NCBI GenBank assembly: GCA_910577315.1
Contig: CAJTME010000011.1
Coordinates: forward strand, 44,770-108,769
DNA: 64,000 bases
Direction of reading: 5' to 3'
Source: an uncultured Muribaculaceae bacterium
GTDB taxonomy: Bacteria > Bacteroidota > Bacteroidia > Bacteroidales > Muribaculaceae
The translations under genes and the position numbers were made by a program. Positions 16,420-25,848 of this stretch are shown here, in pieces. The notes below the pieces were generated by a model. The model saw only the letters and a program-made list of their open reading frames with translations. It was not told where the DNA came from and made no database searches. Every line of letters begins with the position of its first letter. The first letter of the stretch is position 1.

Positions 16420-19400
16420 ATGGAAACAAAACGTATACTCGGCCTTGACACCGGAACGAACAGTCTCGGATGGGCCTTAATCGACCGCACGGGCGACAAT
16501 TGCAGACTGATTGCACGAGGGGTGCATATTTTCCCGGAAGGCGTAAAGATAGAGAAAGGCGTTGAGTCGTCAAAAGCCTCTGAACGCACCGGACACCGCG
16601 CCCTGCGGAGAGCCTATTACCGACGGAAGCTTAGAAAACTGAGGCTGTTGAGGATATTGTCGGACAACGGACTCTGCCCCACCCTGTCCCAACCACTGCT
16701 ATCGGCATGGAGACTGCGGAAAATATATCCGGCGACTGACGACTTCATGTCCTGGCAAGCCACCGACGACATCGCCGGCAAGAACCCGTATGCCGACCGA
16801 TGCGACTGCCTTCACCGCAAACTCAATCTTGACACCGAACGCGACCGCTACAAACTGGGCCGTGCGCTATACCACATAGCCCAGCGACGCGGATTTCGGT
16901 CAAACAGAAAAAGCGAAGGGAAGGACAACGAGGACGGAAAGGTAAAATCAGGCATCGACGAACTTAGCAAAGCCATCGAGCGTGAAGGATGCACGTACCT
17001 CGCAGAATACTTCCTGAAACTCTATCAACGGGGTGAACGAATCCGCACACATTATACCTCCCGCGACAGCCACTATCTTGAAGAGTTCAAGGCTATCTGC
17101 CGCAAGCAGGAGCTGAACCCCGAACTTACCGAAAAGCTTGAAAAAGCCATTTTCAGCCAAAGGCCGCTAAAATCGCAGAAAACTTCTGTGGGAAAATGTC
17201 CGTTTGAACCATCTAAAACGAGATGCCACGTCACTCACCCTGATTTCGAAGAGTTCAGGATGCTGCAATTCATCAACAATATCAGAATCCGCACAGATTT
17301 CGACAGCCAACCGCGACCGTTGAGCGCCGATGAACGCAAGGCAATCATTCCGCTGTTCATGCGCAAGTCAAAGAAAACATTCGACTTTGGCGATATTGCA
17401 AAAGCACTGATAAAAAAATCAGGGCATGCCCAATTCAACTATCCATCAGACCTGTCGGTGAGCGGCTGCCCAGTCACCGCTGCCCTGGCTTCAATCTTCG
17501 GTTCTGACTGGCAACGCGGAATCGCTGAGGTCTACGTTGATGCAAAAGACAAAAGCATCAGTCAAATCACTGACGACATCTGGCACGTCCTGCACTTTTT
17601 TGAAAACGCCGACAAACTGAGACAATTTGCCATCGACAAGCTGCAGTTAAATGAAAAAGACGCCACATCGTTCTCAAAAATAACGATGCCAGAGGCTTAT
17701 GGGTCTTTGAGCCGAAAAGCCATATCCAAGATGCTTCCTCTGCTGAGGAAAGGGCTAATCTATCCCCATGCGGCACTCCTTGCCAACCTCGGCAGTGTCA
17801 TGCCCCCTTATGAATGGAACATAGAGCCTATGCGGGAAGCTGCGATAGACAAGATTGTACATCACCTTGAGGCTTATGACCCAAAGACAACCCCGGGAAC
17901 TCTAGAAAAATGGCTTAAGGATTTTCTGAAAGAAACATATCATGTAACTGACGAAGCCTTGAAAGAGCTATACCACCCGTCCCGGATCGAGACGTACCCC
18001 AAAGCCCAACCCGACAATGAAGGGTTAGTTTTGCTCGGCTCGCCAAGAGTTTCCGCCATCAGAAATCCAATGGCAATGCGCTCGCTCCATCAGATACGCC
18101 ATCTCGTAAATGCCTTGCTTCGGAAGGGATTGGTCGACGAAACCACCGAGATACACATTGAGTTTGCCCGTGAACTCAATGACTCGAACACCCGGCAGGC
18201 CATATACCGGGAGAACCGCGAAAACGAAAAGGAGCGGGCCAAACACGCAATCGCAATCGCAGAACACCTCGGCATCGACGCCAGCGATGTCAGCGAGCGC
18301 GACCTGCTGAAATACAGGCTATGGACAGAACAAAAGGGGATATGCCTGTATACGGGCAATCAAATCGGAATTGCTGATTTATTCGGCTCCAACCCGAAAT
18401 ATGACATCGAACACACAATCCCGCGCAGTGCCGGAGGAGACAGCACCCTGGAAAACCTCACCCTGTGCGACGCACGATTCAACCGTGAGACGAAGAAGAC
18501 ACGACTCCCATCCGAACTGCCAAACTACGATGAAATAATCGAACGGGTAAAGTTCATGAAAGAAAAAGCCGATGAACTCACAAAACGAATCCGCAGGCTA
18601 CGCACCGATCCATCAATGGATAAGGCCAAAAAAGACGGCACCATTCAGAAACGCCGTAGTCTTGAGCTGGAACGCCGTTACTGGCTTAGCAAATACCATC
18701 GCTTCAAGATGGAATCCGTTCCCGAGGGTTTCAGCCGACGTCAAGGGGCTGGAATCGGTCTTATCAGCCGTTATTCACGACTGTTCCTGCAATCGGTTTT
18801 CCAACGTGTCGATACCGTAAAGGGCGCAGCCACCGCCGACTTCCGCAAAGCATGGGGCATCCAGGAAGAATATACCCGGAAAAGCCGCGTAAACCACACC
18901 CATCATCTCATTGACGCAATAGTGATTGCCTGCATAGACGTAGCTGACTACCAAAAACTGGCCACAGCCTATCGCCGTGATGGCTATCATGACCGCGAAA
19001 AAGTATTCCTGCCATTGCCATGGTCGACATTCAAGGAGGACATACAGCAAATACAACTGTCAACGCTCGTATCCTCGGACACGCCCGACAATATGCACAA
19101 GCGCGGGCGCAGACGGATTGGCGATAAGATTCACAACTGCGATGCCGCCCGAGCCTCCTTACATCTTGACACGATATATGGTGCGGTCAAATGCAACGAC
19201 GCAGTAAAGTATGCAGTCAGAGTACCGCTCAGTTCGTTTAAATCGGAAAAAGACATTGAAAAAATCATCGACCCGGTTGTGCGTGAAAAGGTTCGGGATG
19301 CTGTAGCCCGGCTCGGATTCAAGGAAGCCATGGCATCCACCATTTGGATGAACGAAGAAAAACGCATCCCAATCAAAAAAGTAAGATGCTACGTCCCATC

Positions 19401-19983
19401 TATTACCCGACCTATCGCCCTCAGGAAACTGCGCGACATATCGCCCAAAGAATACCGACGACATCACTATGTTGCGAACGACGGCAACTACGCTCTTGCC
19501 ATTTACGCCGGCAAAGATGCCAAGGGAAAGGAAAAGCGGACATTCACCATAATCAACAACCTTGAGGCAGCCACAAACTATGCCGCAAAAAGCCGTGGAC
19601 AGGCCAATTCAGCATTGATGCCCCAAACCGGCCCGCAAGGATTACCCCTGCTCTGCATATTGAAAAGGGGAACAAAAGTCCTGCTATACGAAGAATCACC
19701 CGAGGAACTGTGGCAAGCATCGCCAAATGAACTGCAACGGCGTCTTTATCGGATTACAGGCCTAACATCAATGATTATATCAAAGAACACCTATGCTCGC
19801 ATAACTATGACGCATAATCAGGAAGCCAGACCTTCGACAGAATTAAAGGTCTCAGCAGGTGCGTATTCTTCCGGCGAAGCTCTACGTCCATCTATTTCCA
19901 TGCTTCACACCCAACTCAAAGCCTTGGTCGAAGGTCAACACTTCACCCTTGATATCCTCGGCAACATCTCATTTATAAAATGA
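16420..19983 (+). CDS. cas9: Cas9 endonuclease, type II-C
   Basis: A 1187-residue RNA-guided DNA nuclease. RuvC-I is at the N-terminus (ILGLDTGTNSLGWA, catalytic Asp10), followed by an Arg-rich bridge helix (RALRRAYYRRKLRKLRLLR, ~residues 62-80). RuvC-II is IHIEFAREL (Glu581). The HNH domain has DIEHTIPRSAGG (His665) and LCDARFNRETKK. RuvC-III is HHLIDAIV (His828, His829, Asp832). All key residues are present, so it should cut. No csn2 or cas4 is present, which fits subtype II-C. The start follows a promoter at 16367-16397 and its stop overlaps cas1 by four bases (ATGA). The C-terminal ~300 residues should read the PAM, which is unknown. Confidence 0.96.
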   Translation: METKRILGLDTGTNSLGWALIDRTGDNCRLIARGVHIFPEGVKIEKGVESSKASERTGHRALRRAYYRRKLRKLRLLRILSDNGLCPTLSQPLLSAWRLRKIYPATDDFMSWQATDDIAGKNPYADRCDCLHRKLNLDTERDRYKLGRALYHIAQRRGFRSNRKSEGKDNEDGKVKSGIDELSKAIEREGCTYLAEYFLKLYQRGERIRTHYTSRDSHYLEEFKAICRKQELNPELTEKLEKAIFSQRPLKSQKTSVGKCPFEPSKTRCHVTHPDFEEFRMLQFINNIRIRTDFDSQPRPLSADERKAIIPLFMRKSKKTFDFGDIAKALIKKSGHAQFNYPSDLSVSGCPVTAALASIFGSDWQRGIAEVYVDAKDKSISQITDDIWHVLHFFENADKLRQFAIDKLQLNEKDATSFSKITMPEAYGSLSRKAISKMLPLLRKGLIYPHAALLANLGSVMPPYEWNIEPMREAAIDKIVHHLEAYDPKTTPGTLEKWLKDFLKETYHVTDEALKELYHPSRIETYPKAQPDNEGLVLLGSPRVSAIRNPMAMRSLHQIRHLVNALLRKGLVDETTEIHIEFARELNDSNTRQAIYRENRENEKERAKHAIAIAEHLGIDASDVSERDLLKYRLWTEQKGICLYTGNQIGIADLFGSNPKYDIEHTIPRSAGGDSTLENLTLCDARFNRETKKTRLPSELPNYDEIIERVKFMKEKADELTKRIRRLRTDPSMDKAKKDGTIQKRRSLELERRYWLSKYHRFKMESVPEGFSRRQGAGIGLISRYSRLFLQSVFQRVDTVKGAATADFRKAWGIQEEYTRKSRVNHTHHLIDAIVIACIDVADYQKLATAYRRDGYHDREKVFLPLPWSTFKEDIQQIQLSTLVSSDTPDNMHKRGRRRIGDKIHNCDAARASLHLDTIYGAVKCNDAVKYAVRVPLSSFKSEKDIEKIIDPVVREKVRDAVARLGFKEAMASTIWMNEEKRIPIKKVRCYVPSITRPIALRKLRDISPKEYRRHHYVANDGNYALAIYAGKDAKGKEKRTFTIINNLEAATNYAAKSRGQANSALMPQTGPQGLPLLCILKRGTKVLLYEESPEELWQASPNELQRRLYRITGLTSMIISKNTYARITMTHNQEARPSTELKVSAGAYSSGEALRPSISMLHTQLKALVEGQHFTLDILGNISFIK

Positions 19984-20864
19984 TTAAGCAGACTCTGATA
20001 TTCAGCAATCCGGCAGAACTCTCGTTGCGAAATGGCCAGATGGTCATTTCGCAACGGGCTCTTGACCGCGAGACGGCACGGCCGATAGCCGACATCGGCA
20101 TTGTCATGATTGAAAATCAGTTGGTACGCATGACCATCCCCCTGTTAAATGAACTCGCCCGGAACAATGCGATTGTGGTGCTGTGCGACAACAGCCACCT
20201 GCCACAATCCATACTCACAAGTTTGACCGCCAACAGCACCCAGTCCGAGACCCTCCGTGCACAGACCACAGCCTCCACCCCATTACAAAAGCAGGCGTGG
20301 AAACAAGTGGTCGAGTACAAAATCAGGAACCAATCGGCTTTACTTGACAAGCTCGGTAAGGAGGGACGCGTTTTGTCGCCATATTATAATAATGTGAAAA
20401 GCGGAGATGTTGACAATCGTGAAGGGGCTGCCGCCAGAATATACTGGACAAAACTTTTTGGCGATGATTTCTCACGCGACAGATATGGACAGCCTCCCAA
20501 TGACTTGCTGAACTATGGGTACAGCATCATGCGCGCCGCCACTATAAGGGCCATTCTCGGCTCAGGGCTGTCGGCGGCGTTCGGCATATTCCATCACAAC
20601 CGCTACAATCCTTTCCCATTGGGTGACGATTTGATGGAGCCTTATCGACCGTTCATCGACGAAATAGTCTTTAATCTATATAAGAATAACTGCTATGAAA
20701 TTGATAGATCTTCAAAAACGGAACTTGTCAGAGTCCTAAACCGCGACGTGCTCATTGGAAGGACAATAAAGCCACTACAGCTTGCGCTGTCATCCACCAC
20801 CGCTTCCTTCTCGTCATATCTAAGACAAGACATCCGAAAATTATCATTGCCGGAATTCCCATGA
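19980..20864 (+). CDS. cas1: CRISPR adaptation integrase Cas1
   Basis: A 294-residue type II Cas1 that with Cas2 inserts new spacers at the leader end. The probable metal ligands are Glu148 (NREGAAARIYW), His205 (GIFHHNRYNPF) and Glu220 (DDLMEPYRP). Length is normal for type II-C Cas1. It overlaps both cas9 and cas2 by four bases, so the three are translated from one operon. Confidence 0.95.
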   Translation: MIKQTLIFSNPAELSLRNGQMVISQRALDRETARPIADIGIVMIENQLVRMTIPLLNELARNNAIVVLCDNSHLPQSILTSLTANSTQSETLRAQTTASTPLQKQAWKQVVEYKIRNQSALLDKLGKEGRVLSPYYNNVKSGDVDNREGAAARIYWTKLFGDDFSRDRYGQPPNDLLNYGYSIMRAATIRAILGSGLSAAFGIFHHNRYNPFPLGDDLMEPYRPFIDEIVFNLYKNNCYEIDRSSKTELVRVLNRDVLIGRTIKPLQLALSSTTASFSSYLRQDIRKLSLPEFP

Positions 20865-21232
20865 CTAATAATAGGTTAAACGCATATCGCATAATGTGGT
20901 TGTTCGTATTCTTTGACCTCCCGGTTTTAACCAAACTCCAGCGCAAGGCTGCAGCAACATTCCGAAAACTTTTGGAACGGGATGGATTTACAATGATGCA
21001 GTTCTCAATCTATGTGAGAGCCTGTCCCTCCCACCAGCATGCTGATGTCCATGAGAAACGCACCATAGCCCGTCTACCCGAAAGCGGCAGCGTGAAAATC
21101 CTTCGTGTCACCGACAAGCAATACAGCAACATGTTCAACTTCTGGAAAGCCCCACCCAAACAAAACGATAAAAAATCTGCCATAAAAAAGGATAAAGAGG
21201 TTGGCCATCAATTAGAATTGGAATTTTTTTAA
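20861..21232 (+). CDS. cas2: CRISPR adaptation protein Cas2
   Basis: A 123-residue Cas2 with the ferredoxin-like fold. The N-terminal strand carries FVFFDLPV with the conserved Asp, followed by FRKLLERDGFTMMQFSIYVR. The C-terminal tail (~residues 95-123) is Lys-rich and ends QLELEFF, as in type II Cas2 proteins. It forms the central dimer of the Cas1-Cas2 integrase. The end of the gene runs into the leader promoter box. Confidence 0.93.
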   Translation: MTNNRLNAYRIMWLFVFFDLPVLTKLQRKAAATFRKLLERDGFTMMQFSIYVRACPSHQHADVHEKRTIARLPESGSVKILRVTDKQYSNMFNFWKAPPKQNDKKSAIKKDKEVGHQLELEFF

Positions 21233-21322
21233 TACCTTTGCAAAAAAGACCATACATCAGCCGCTTCCATGAGGCTTCAAAGCCTCTTAATATGCACTTT
21301 AACAAGCAAATACAAAGCATAG
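21233..21322 (+). promoter_or_regulatory. CRISPR leader
   Basis: TACCTTTG at 21233-21240 is a -7 box directly after cas2, although no good -33 box is visible. The leader has a perfect short hairpin GAGGCTT/AAGCCTC (21271-21286) and ends in an AT-rich tract before the first repeat. The opposite end of the array carries the degenerate repeat, which supports this end as leader. Confidence 0.7.
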
Positions 21323-21949
21323 GTTGCGGTTTGATTTAAAAGAGAATAGATAAACAACAGAGCCGGAAAACATATTAACTTTGCAGCGGTTGCGGTTTGA
21401 TTTAAAAGAGAATAGATAAACAACGTCGTCGAGCAATGGCGCCTTAAACAGAAGTTGCGGTTTGATTTAAAAGAGAATAGATAAACAACTGCGTGTTTGA
21501 AAAGGTTGAACCCATATTGGTTGCGGTTTGATTTAAAAGAGAATAGATAAACAACTGTGGACGGAGTTGGCAGCACCGCAAATAGTTGCGGTTTGATTTA
21601 AAAGAGAATAGATAAACAACCCGTGCCGTCAACTCCTTGCAACGTTGGCTGTTGCGGTTTGATTTAAAAGAGAATAGATAAACAACCCAAATTATTTCAC
21701 CTTTGATGACAATATAGTTGCGGTTTGATTTAAAAGAGAATAGATAAACAACTGCGGAGAAACACATATTCCTGCCTCGCCGTTGCGGTTTGATTTAAAA
21801 GAGAATAGATAAACAACGCCTTTACCCCAGGCATCGCGAAGGCAGCGGTTGCGGTTTGATTTAAAAGAGAATAGATAAACAACCGGCAAGCACACCACCA
21901 GTTGAGACGTTTAGTTGCGGTTTGATTTAAAAGAGAATAGGTATACAAC
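21323..21949 (+). CRISPR. Type II-C CRISPR array, 10 repeats and 9 spacers
   Basis: The 36-base repeat begins GTTGCGGTTTGATTTAAAAG and ends AGATAAACAAC. Repeats start at 21323, 21389, 21454, 21520, 21585, 21651, 21717, 21782, 21848 and 21914. Spacers are 29 or 30 bases. The first nine repeats look identical; the last has two changes near its 3' end (GGTATACAAC). The tracrRNA anti-repeat is complementary to the plus-strand repeat, so crRNAs are read left to right. Spacer 7 (21753-21781) matches the histidine kinase gene in this window; I found no match by eye for the others. Spacer 1 contains a host-like TAACTTTG box. Minus-strand open frames across the array merely translate the repeat. Confidence 0.98.
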
Positions 21950-22014
21950 CGTAATTATGTCCTTTTGCGGTTCAAGTCCTTGCGGTTTGTTGTAAAAGCG
22001 GTTTGATACTAAAA

Positions 22015-22064
22015 CTCACCCCGGGCGGAGGGGCTTGCTGATGCAAGAGTCCGGCCGGGGTGAG
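22015..22064. terminator. Strong hairpin between the CRISPR array and the DUF4301 gene
   Basis: CTCACCCCGG (22015-22024) pairs with CCGGGGTGAG (22055-22064), with an inner CTTGC/GCAAG stem. On the minus strand it is followed by TTTT and lies 30 bases past the DUF4301 stop. It may also stop array transcription from the other side. Confidence 0.75.
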
Positions 22065-22093
22065 TTTATTAAATTTAGCCTTTACGCGCAGGA

Positions 22094-23620
22094 TTAAGCC
22101 TGGTGGGCGGGGCGAAGCAGGTCGTTGACGGTCTTGACGGGATTAAAGGTCGACGAGGGAACTTCGACAAAGACGGTGTTCCAGTCGCTCATTGCACCGT
22201 TCCAAAGGCCGGGGAGCTCGAGGGCGCGGAGGTCGCGTCCGCCGAGGGATTTGGACGAGATGAAGCCAGTCTGATGGTCGACATAGTCGGGAAGATTGAA
22301 GCGCTTGCCGTCGACATCCTTGATGTAGCACACAAGATCGACGGGATTGAAGTGGGTGGCACCCTGCATCATCGCCATATATTCGGCATTGTCGGGATCA
22401 ATCTGGGTGGATTCGAGTATCTGGGGTGATACAGAACCGTCCTGATTTTCGGCCATGAACGGGCCGCCACCGGGCTCTCCATCGTTCCGAACCATTCCGC
22501 ACACGCGCACAGGACGGTTGAACTTGGCGCCCAGGAGATCGGCGAGTTCCGATTCGCTGAGCGAGTCGAAAAGCGGGCTGTCGGTCGACAGGGTTGAACG
22601 CATGAAATCAACCATACGGCTGAGGTCATCGGCTGAATAGTCGCCGTCGCGCAGCATTCGCAGGTATTTCTCGATGCGGTCATGAACCAGGATGAGCGTG
22701 CCGGCAAGCACCTGCTTGTAGCGCACGGTGGATTCGCGCAGGGAATCAGGCACCACATTGTCGATGTTTTTTATAAACACCACCGCCGAATCCATGTCGC
22801 CGAGGTTTGCGATCAGGGCGCCGTGACCACCGGGACGGAACACGAGCTGACCGTCGCTGTCGCGGAACGGCTGATTGTCCAAAGTGGCCGCGAGGGTATC
22901 GGTTGACGGTTTCTGCTCGGAAAGTGAGATGTTGTATTTAACGCCGAAGCGGTCTTCCATTGGCTTGACGGCCTCCTTGATTTTTTCCTCAAAAAGAGTG
23001 CGGTGGTCGGCGGATACGGTGAAATGCAGGTTCACCTGCCCGTGCGAAGCGGCTGTCTGCGCGCCCTCGGCAAGATGTTCTTCGAGCGGCGTGCGGGTGG
23101 AACCGTCGGCATAACGGTGGAAAGTCAGCATGGCCTTGGGAAGGGCGCCGTAGTTCATTCCTTCCTTGGAAATGAGGGCGCTGATGATTTCTTTCTGACG
23201 ACCGGCTTCAAGGAGCGCTTTGGCGGGCATGCCGTAGAGGCGGACGGTTGCTGCATCGAGTTCGTTCAGGAACGGCAGCTTGTCAATATCGGCAAGCAGG
23301 GACGCCACCGGCGAACCGGCCGGAGCGACATCGTCGGCGCCGTTTACGAAAGCAAACATCGCCTTGAACATACGCGATGCCGCTCCGGATGCGGGCACGA
23401 ACTTGGCCACTTCGCCACCGTCGGCAAGGTATTGTTCCCAACGTGCCACGGCTTCGTCCTCCTGGGCGGGAGTGAGGGCCTTGATGCCATGCCCTACGGC
23501 GGCGCTGCCGTGGAGTTTCAGATAAGGAAAGCCCGTGGCAAAACGCTGCATCTGCGCATTTGCCTGCGCGGCGGTTATGCCGTGGGCCGAGAGTTGATTC
23601 AGGTCTTTTTCAGTAAACAT
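22094..23620 (-). CDS. DUF4301 family protein
   Basis: A 508-residue cytoplasmic protein conserved in Bacteroidota and of unknown function. I recognise the family from segments such as GHGIKALTPAQ, KFVPASGAASRMFKAM near residue 80, FRPGGHGALIANLGDMDS mid-protein, and the C-terminal FNLPDYVDHQTGFIS and LPGLWNGAMSDWNTVFVEVP. The glycine-rich GASSRM-like loop and GGHGAL element look like a nucleotide-sugar or phosphate site, but that is inference. No signal peptide is seen. It does not belong to the CRISPR operon: it lies on the other strand behind a terminator. Confidence 0.85.
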   Translation of the reverse strand: MFTEKDLNQLSAHGITAAQANAQMQRFATGFPYLKLHGSAAVGHGIKALTPAQEDEAVARWEQYLADGGEVAKFVPASGAASRMFKAMFAFVNGADDVAPAGSPVASLLADIDKLPFLNELDAATVRLYGMPAKALLEAGRQKEIISALISKEGMNYGALPKAMLTFHRYADGSTRTPLEEHLAEGAQTAASHGQVNLHFTVSADHRTLFEEKIKEAVKPMEDRFGVKYNISLSEQKPSTDTLAATLDNQPFRDSDGQLVFRPGGHGALIANLGDMDSAVVFIKNIDNVVPDSLRESTVRYKQVLAGTLILVHDRIEKYLRMLRDGDYSADDLSRMVDFMRSTLSTDSPLFDSLSESELADLLGAKFNRPVRVCGMVRNDGEPGGGPFMAENQDGSVSPQILESTQIDPDNAEYMAMMQGATHFNPVDLVCYIKDVDGKRFNLPDYVDHQTGFISSKSLGGRDLRALELPGLWNGAMSDWNTVFVEVPSSTFNPVKTVNDLLRPAHQA

Positions 23621-23648
23621 GGTTTTAAATTATGTCGGTTATGTTGGA

Positions 23649-25688
23649 TTATTTAGTCATTCGTTTTATCAAATTGTAGGCCGGAATTATGCCCAGCTGG
23701 CCGGCACGCGAAAGGTCTGCGATGCCGAGACGTTCGTTGCCGAGACGCAGGTAGACGTATCCCCTGTTGTACCAGGCCTCGCCCATGTCCGGCTTGATCT
23801 CGATTGCCTTGTTAAGGGCGGCGAGGGCCGAGGTGTAGTCTTCGAGCGCGAGGTGCACTATGGCCTTGTTGTACCAGGCCTCGGCCATGCCAGGCGACAT
23901 GTCGAGCACTTTCGTCAGGTCGGAAAGAATATCGTCCAGGGCCTTTCGCCTGAGAGTCGAACGCGTCAGGGCGTCCTGTTGTTCATCTGCCGACGGACGC
24001 TCGTCGAGCTGCCAGTTATGGTATCCCGCCTGGGCCCTGAGCAGATAGCCCACGGCAAGGTCGGGTGTGAGGGCAAGCGCGCGGTCGATGTCGCGTATGG
24101 CAGATGAATAATCGTGTATGGTCATGAAATCCATCGCGCGGCCAATGTAGTCGATGGCGCGGGGGGTATGCGTCGACAGATATGAGTTGTAATATTCGAT
24201 TGATTGGAAATGGCTTGCGGATAGGTCGGAATCGAGCGAGGGCACTTCGGGCGTGACGCGGATTGTGTAGCGCAGCAGGCGGGTTGCGTTGATGTCGTCC
24301 ACCTCCTTTATATAATATGTGTCGGGACGCAGTTCGGAATTGGCGGTATAATATGCCAGCTCCATCCACGATGCGGGTTCAATGTGGAGATTACGGTCCT
24401 GCACTTTGCCGCGTATGGCCGAATTGTTGTATTCCTCATGTATCTCGGCGTTGTCGGCGACGGTGAGGAGGGTTGCAAACCGCCTGGCGGCCTCGGCGCT
24501 GGTCTCATGTGGCTGCGAATCCCCGGGCTGCCGGGCGGGGGCTTGCGCCTGCTCAGGAGCAATCTCACCTGGACCGAAGCTATCGGCCATTTTCTGGGCC
24601 TTGCGCGACAGGTCAATGCCCCTGTTGTAATCGCGCTCGGCCAAGCGCATCTCGCCGAGGGCGCGGTATAGCTCACTTCGCAGGAAATATGGGTCGGGAA
24701 GGTCAGGGACTTCGTCTATGACCTTTGAGATGTCGGCCACAGCCTGCCTGTTGCGCCCTTTGGCATGGTTGACAATCGAGCGGTTGTAATAGGCCCTGGT
24801 ATTGTTGGGATCAAGTTCGACAAGGCGGTCAAGGTCAACAAGGGCCTTGTCGTTGGCCGAGGTTTCCATTTCAAGCAACGCGCGGTTGAAGATTGCGGCC
24901 TCATTGATGGGGTCGAGCTGTATCGCGTAATCGAAGTCGGCCATTGCGCCGAAGAAGTCGTCGAGCTTATAGCGCAGGTACGCGCGGTTGACATACAGTC
25001 CCGGCTGGCGGGGTTGCAGGCGGATGGCCTCGTCCATGTCGGCAGCGGCACGCTCAAAATCACTGTCGCGGTTGATGGCGATGTCCGCGCGCATGATATA
25101 GGCGTTTACAGCGTTTTTATTGATGCTCAGCGCCTTGTCTATGTCGGCCACTGCGGCAGCGGTATCGGCCCGCTCGAGGTGTAGTCTCGCACGTCCCAGA
25201 TAGCCCGAGTCGAATCCGGGATAAAACGACAGCAAAGACGTGAACGTTGAGTCGGCACCCGAAAGGTCGCCCGTGTCCTGCTGGGCGAGGGCCTTGTTGA
25301 AAAGCAGCTGGCGGTTGCGCGGAAGCAACTCAAGGGCATGATCATAGTCGGAAATGGCATCGGCATTGCGTCCGAGGTTCTGACGGGCCACGCCCCTGAC
25401 TTCCCATGCGTCGGTAAGATACGGATTGAGTTCTATCGCCTTTGAGGCATCCTGTTCGGCTCCGACATAGTCTTCCAGGTTTATTTTAGCGATGGCACGG
25501 AAAAAGTAGGGCTGCGCCATATAGGGTTTCGCCTGTATGACGCGGTTGAAATATTGAATCGAGAGCATGTAGTCCTCGAAATATAGGGCATTCTGTCCTA
25601 CGCGCAGCACCCGGTCGGTGTTGATTTGGGAAAAACCATATAAGGATGACAGCAGTACGGACAAAATTAATAGAATGGTCTTTTTCAT
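23649..25688 (-). CDS. Exported TPR-repeat protein
   Basis: A 679-residue protein with a signal peptide (residues 1-20, ending YGFSQ) and at least a dozen tetratricopeptide repeats of the ALxLxPxxxxAYxxRA type, in two blocks (~residues 25-350 and ~510-679). They are separated by a spacer with a low-complexity Gln/Ala/Pro stretch near residue 365. TPR blocks bind protein partners; here probably in the periplasm. A 28-base gap separates it from DUF4301, so the two may share a transcript. Confidence 0.82.
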   Translation of the reverse strand: MKKTILLILSVLLSSLYGFSQINTDRVLRVGQNALYFEDYMLSIQYFNRVIQAKPYMAQPYFFRAIAKINLEDYVGAEQDASKAIELNPYLTDAWEVRGVARQNLGRNADAISDYDHALELLPRNRQLLFNKALAQQDTGDLSGADSTFTSLLSFYPGFDSGYLGRARLHLERADTAAAVADIDKALSINKNAVNAYIMRADIAINRDSDFERAAADMDEAIRLQPRQPGLYVNRAYLRYKLDDFFGAMADFDYAIQLDPINEAAIFNRALLEMETSANDKALVDLDRLVELDPNNTRAYYNRSIVNHAKGRNRQAVADISKVIDEVPDLPDPYFLRSELYRALGEMRLAERDYNRGIDLSRKAQKMADSFGPGEIAPEQAQAPARQPGDSQPHETSAEAARRFATLLTVADNAEIHEEYNNSAIRGKVQDRNLHIEPASWMELAYYTANSELRPDTYYIKEVDDINATRLLRYTIRVTPEVPSLDSDLSASHFQSIEYYNSYLSTHTPRAIDYIGRAMDFMTIHDYSSAIRDIDRALALTPDLAVGYLLRAQAGYHNWQLDERPSADEQQDALTRSTLRRKALDDILSDLTKVLDMSPGMAEAWYNKAIVHLALEDYTSALAALNKAIEIKPDMGEAWYNRGYVYLRLGNERLGIADLSRAGQLGIIPAYNLIKRMTK

Positions 25689-25795
25689 CTTGGTGCAAAC
25701 TTACCAAAAAAAACGCACATCACCACAGCATTTCAACAAAAATTAGCAAAAAATAAGCCACACCGGCATAATTTCCGATATGGCTCAAATAAAAA

Positions 25796-25821
25796 AAGTC
25801 GGCCACGGTGTGGGTCGACTT
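25796..25821 (-). terminator. Terminator of the small Cys-rich lipoprotein gene
   Basis: On the minus strand AAGTCG (25821-25816) pairs with CGACTT (25801-25796) and runs directly into seven T residues. It lies 28 bases past the stop of the lipoprotein gene. Confidence 0.7.
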
Positions 25822-25848
25822 ATGAGGTTGATTTAAGCAGTGCCTAAA

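Noticed and set aside
21277..21948. Minus-strand frames with the repeated peptide VVYLFSFKSNRN
   Set aside because: They only translate the CRISPR repeats and spacers.
21969..22064. Region after the array considered as tracrRNA
   Set aside because: It has repeat-like pieces but in the same sense as the array, and its hairpin is best explained as terminator; the minus-strand RNA at 16254-16341 fits far better.
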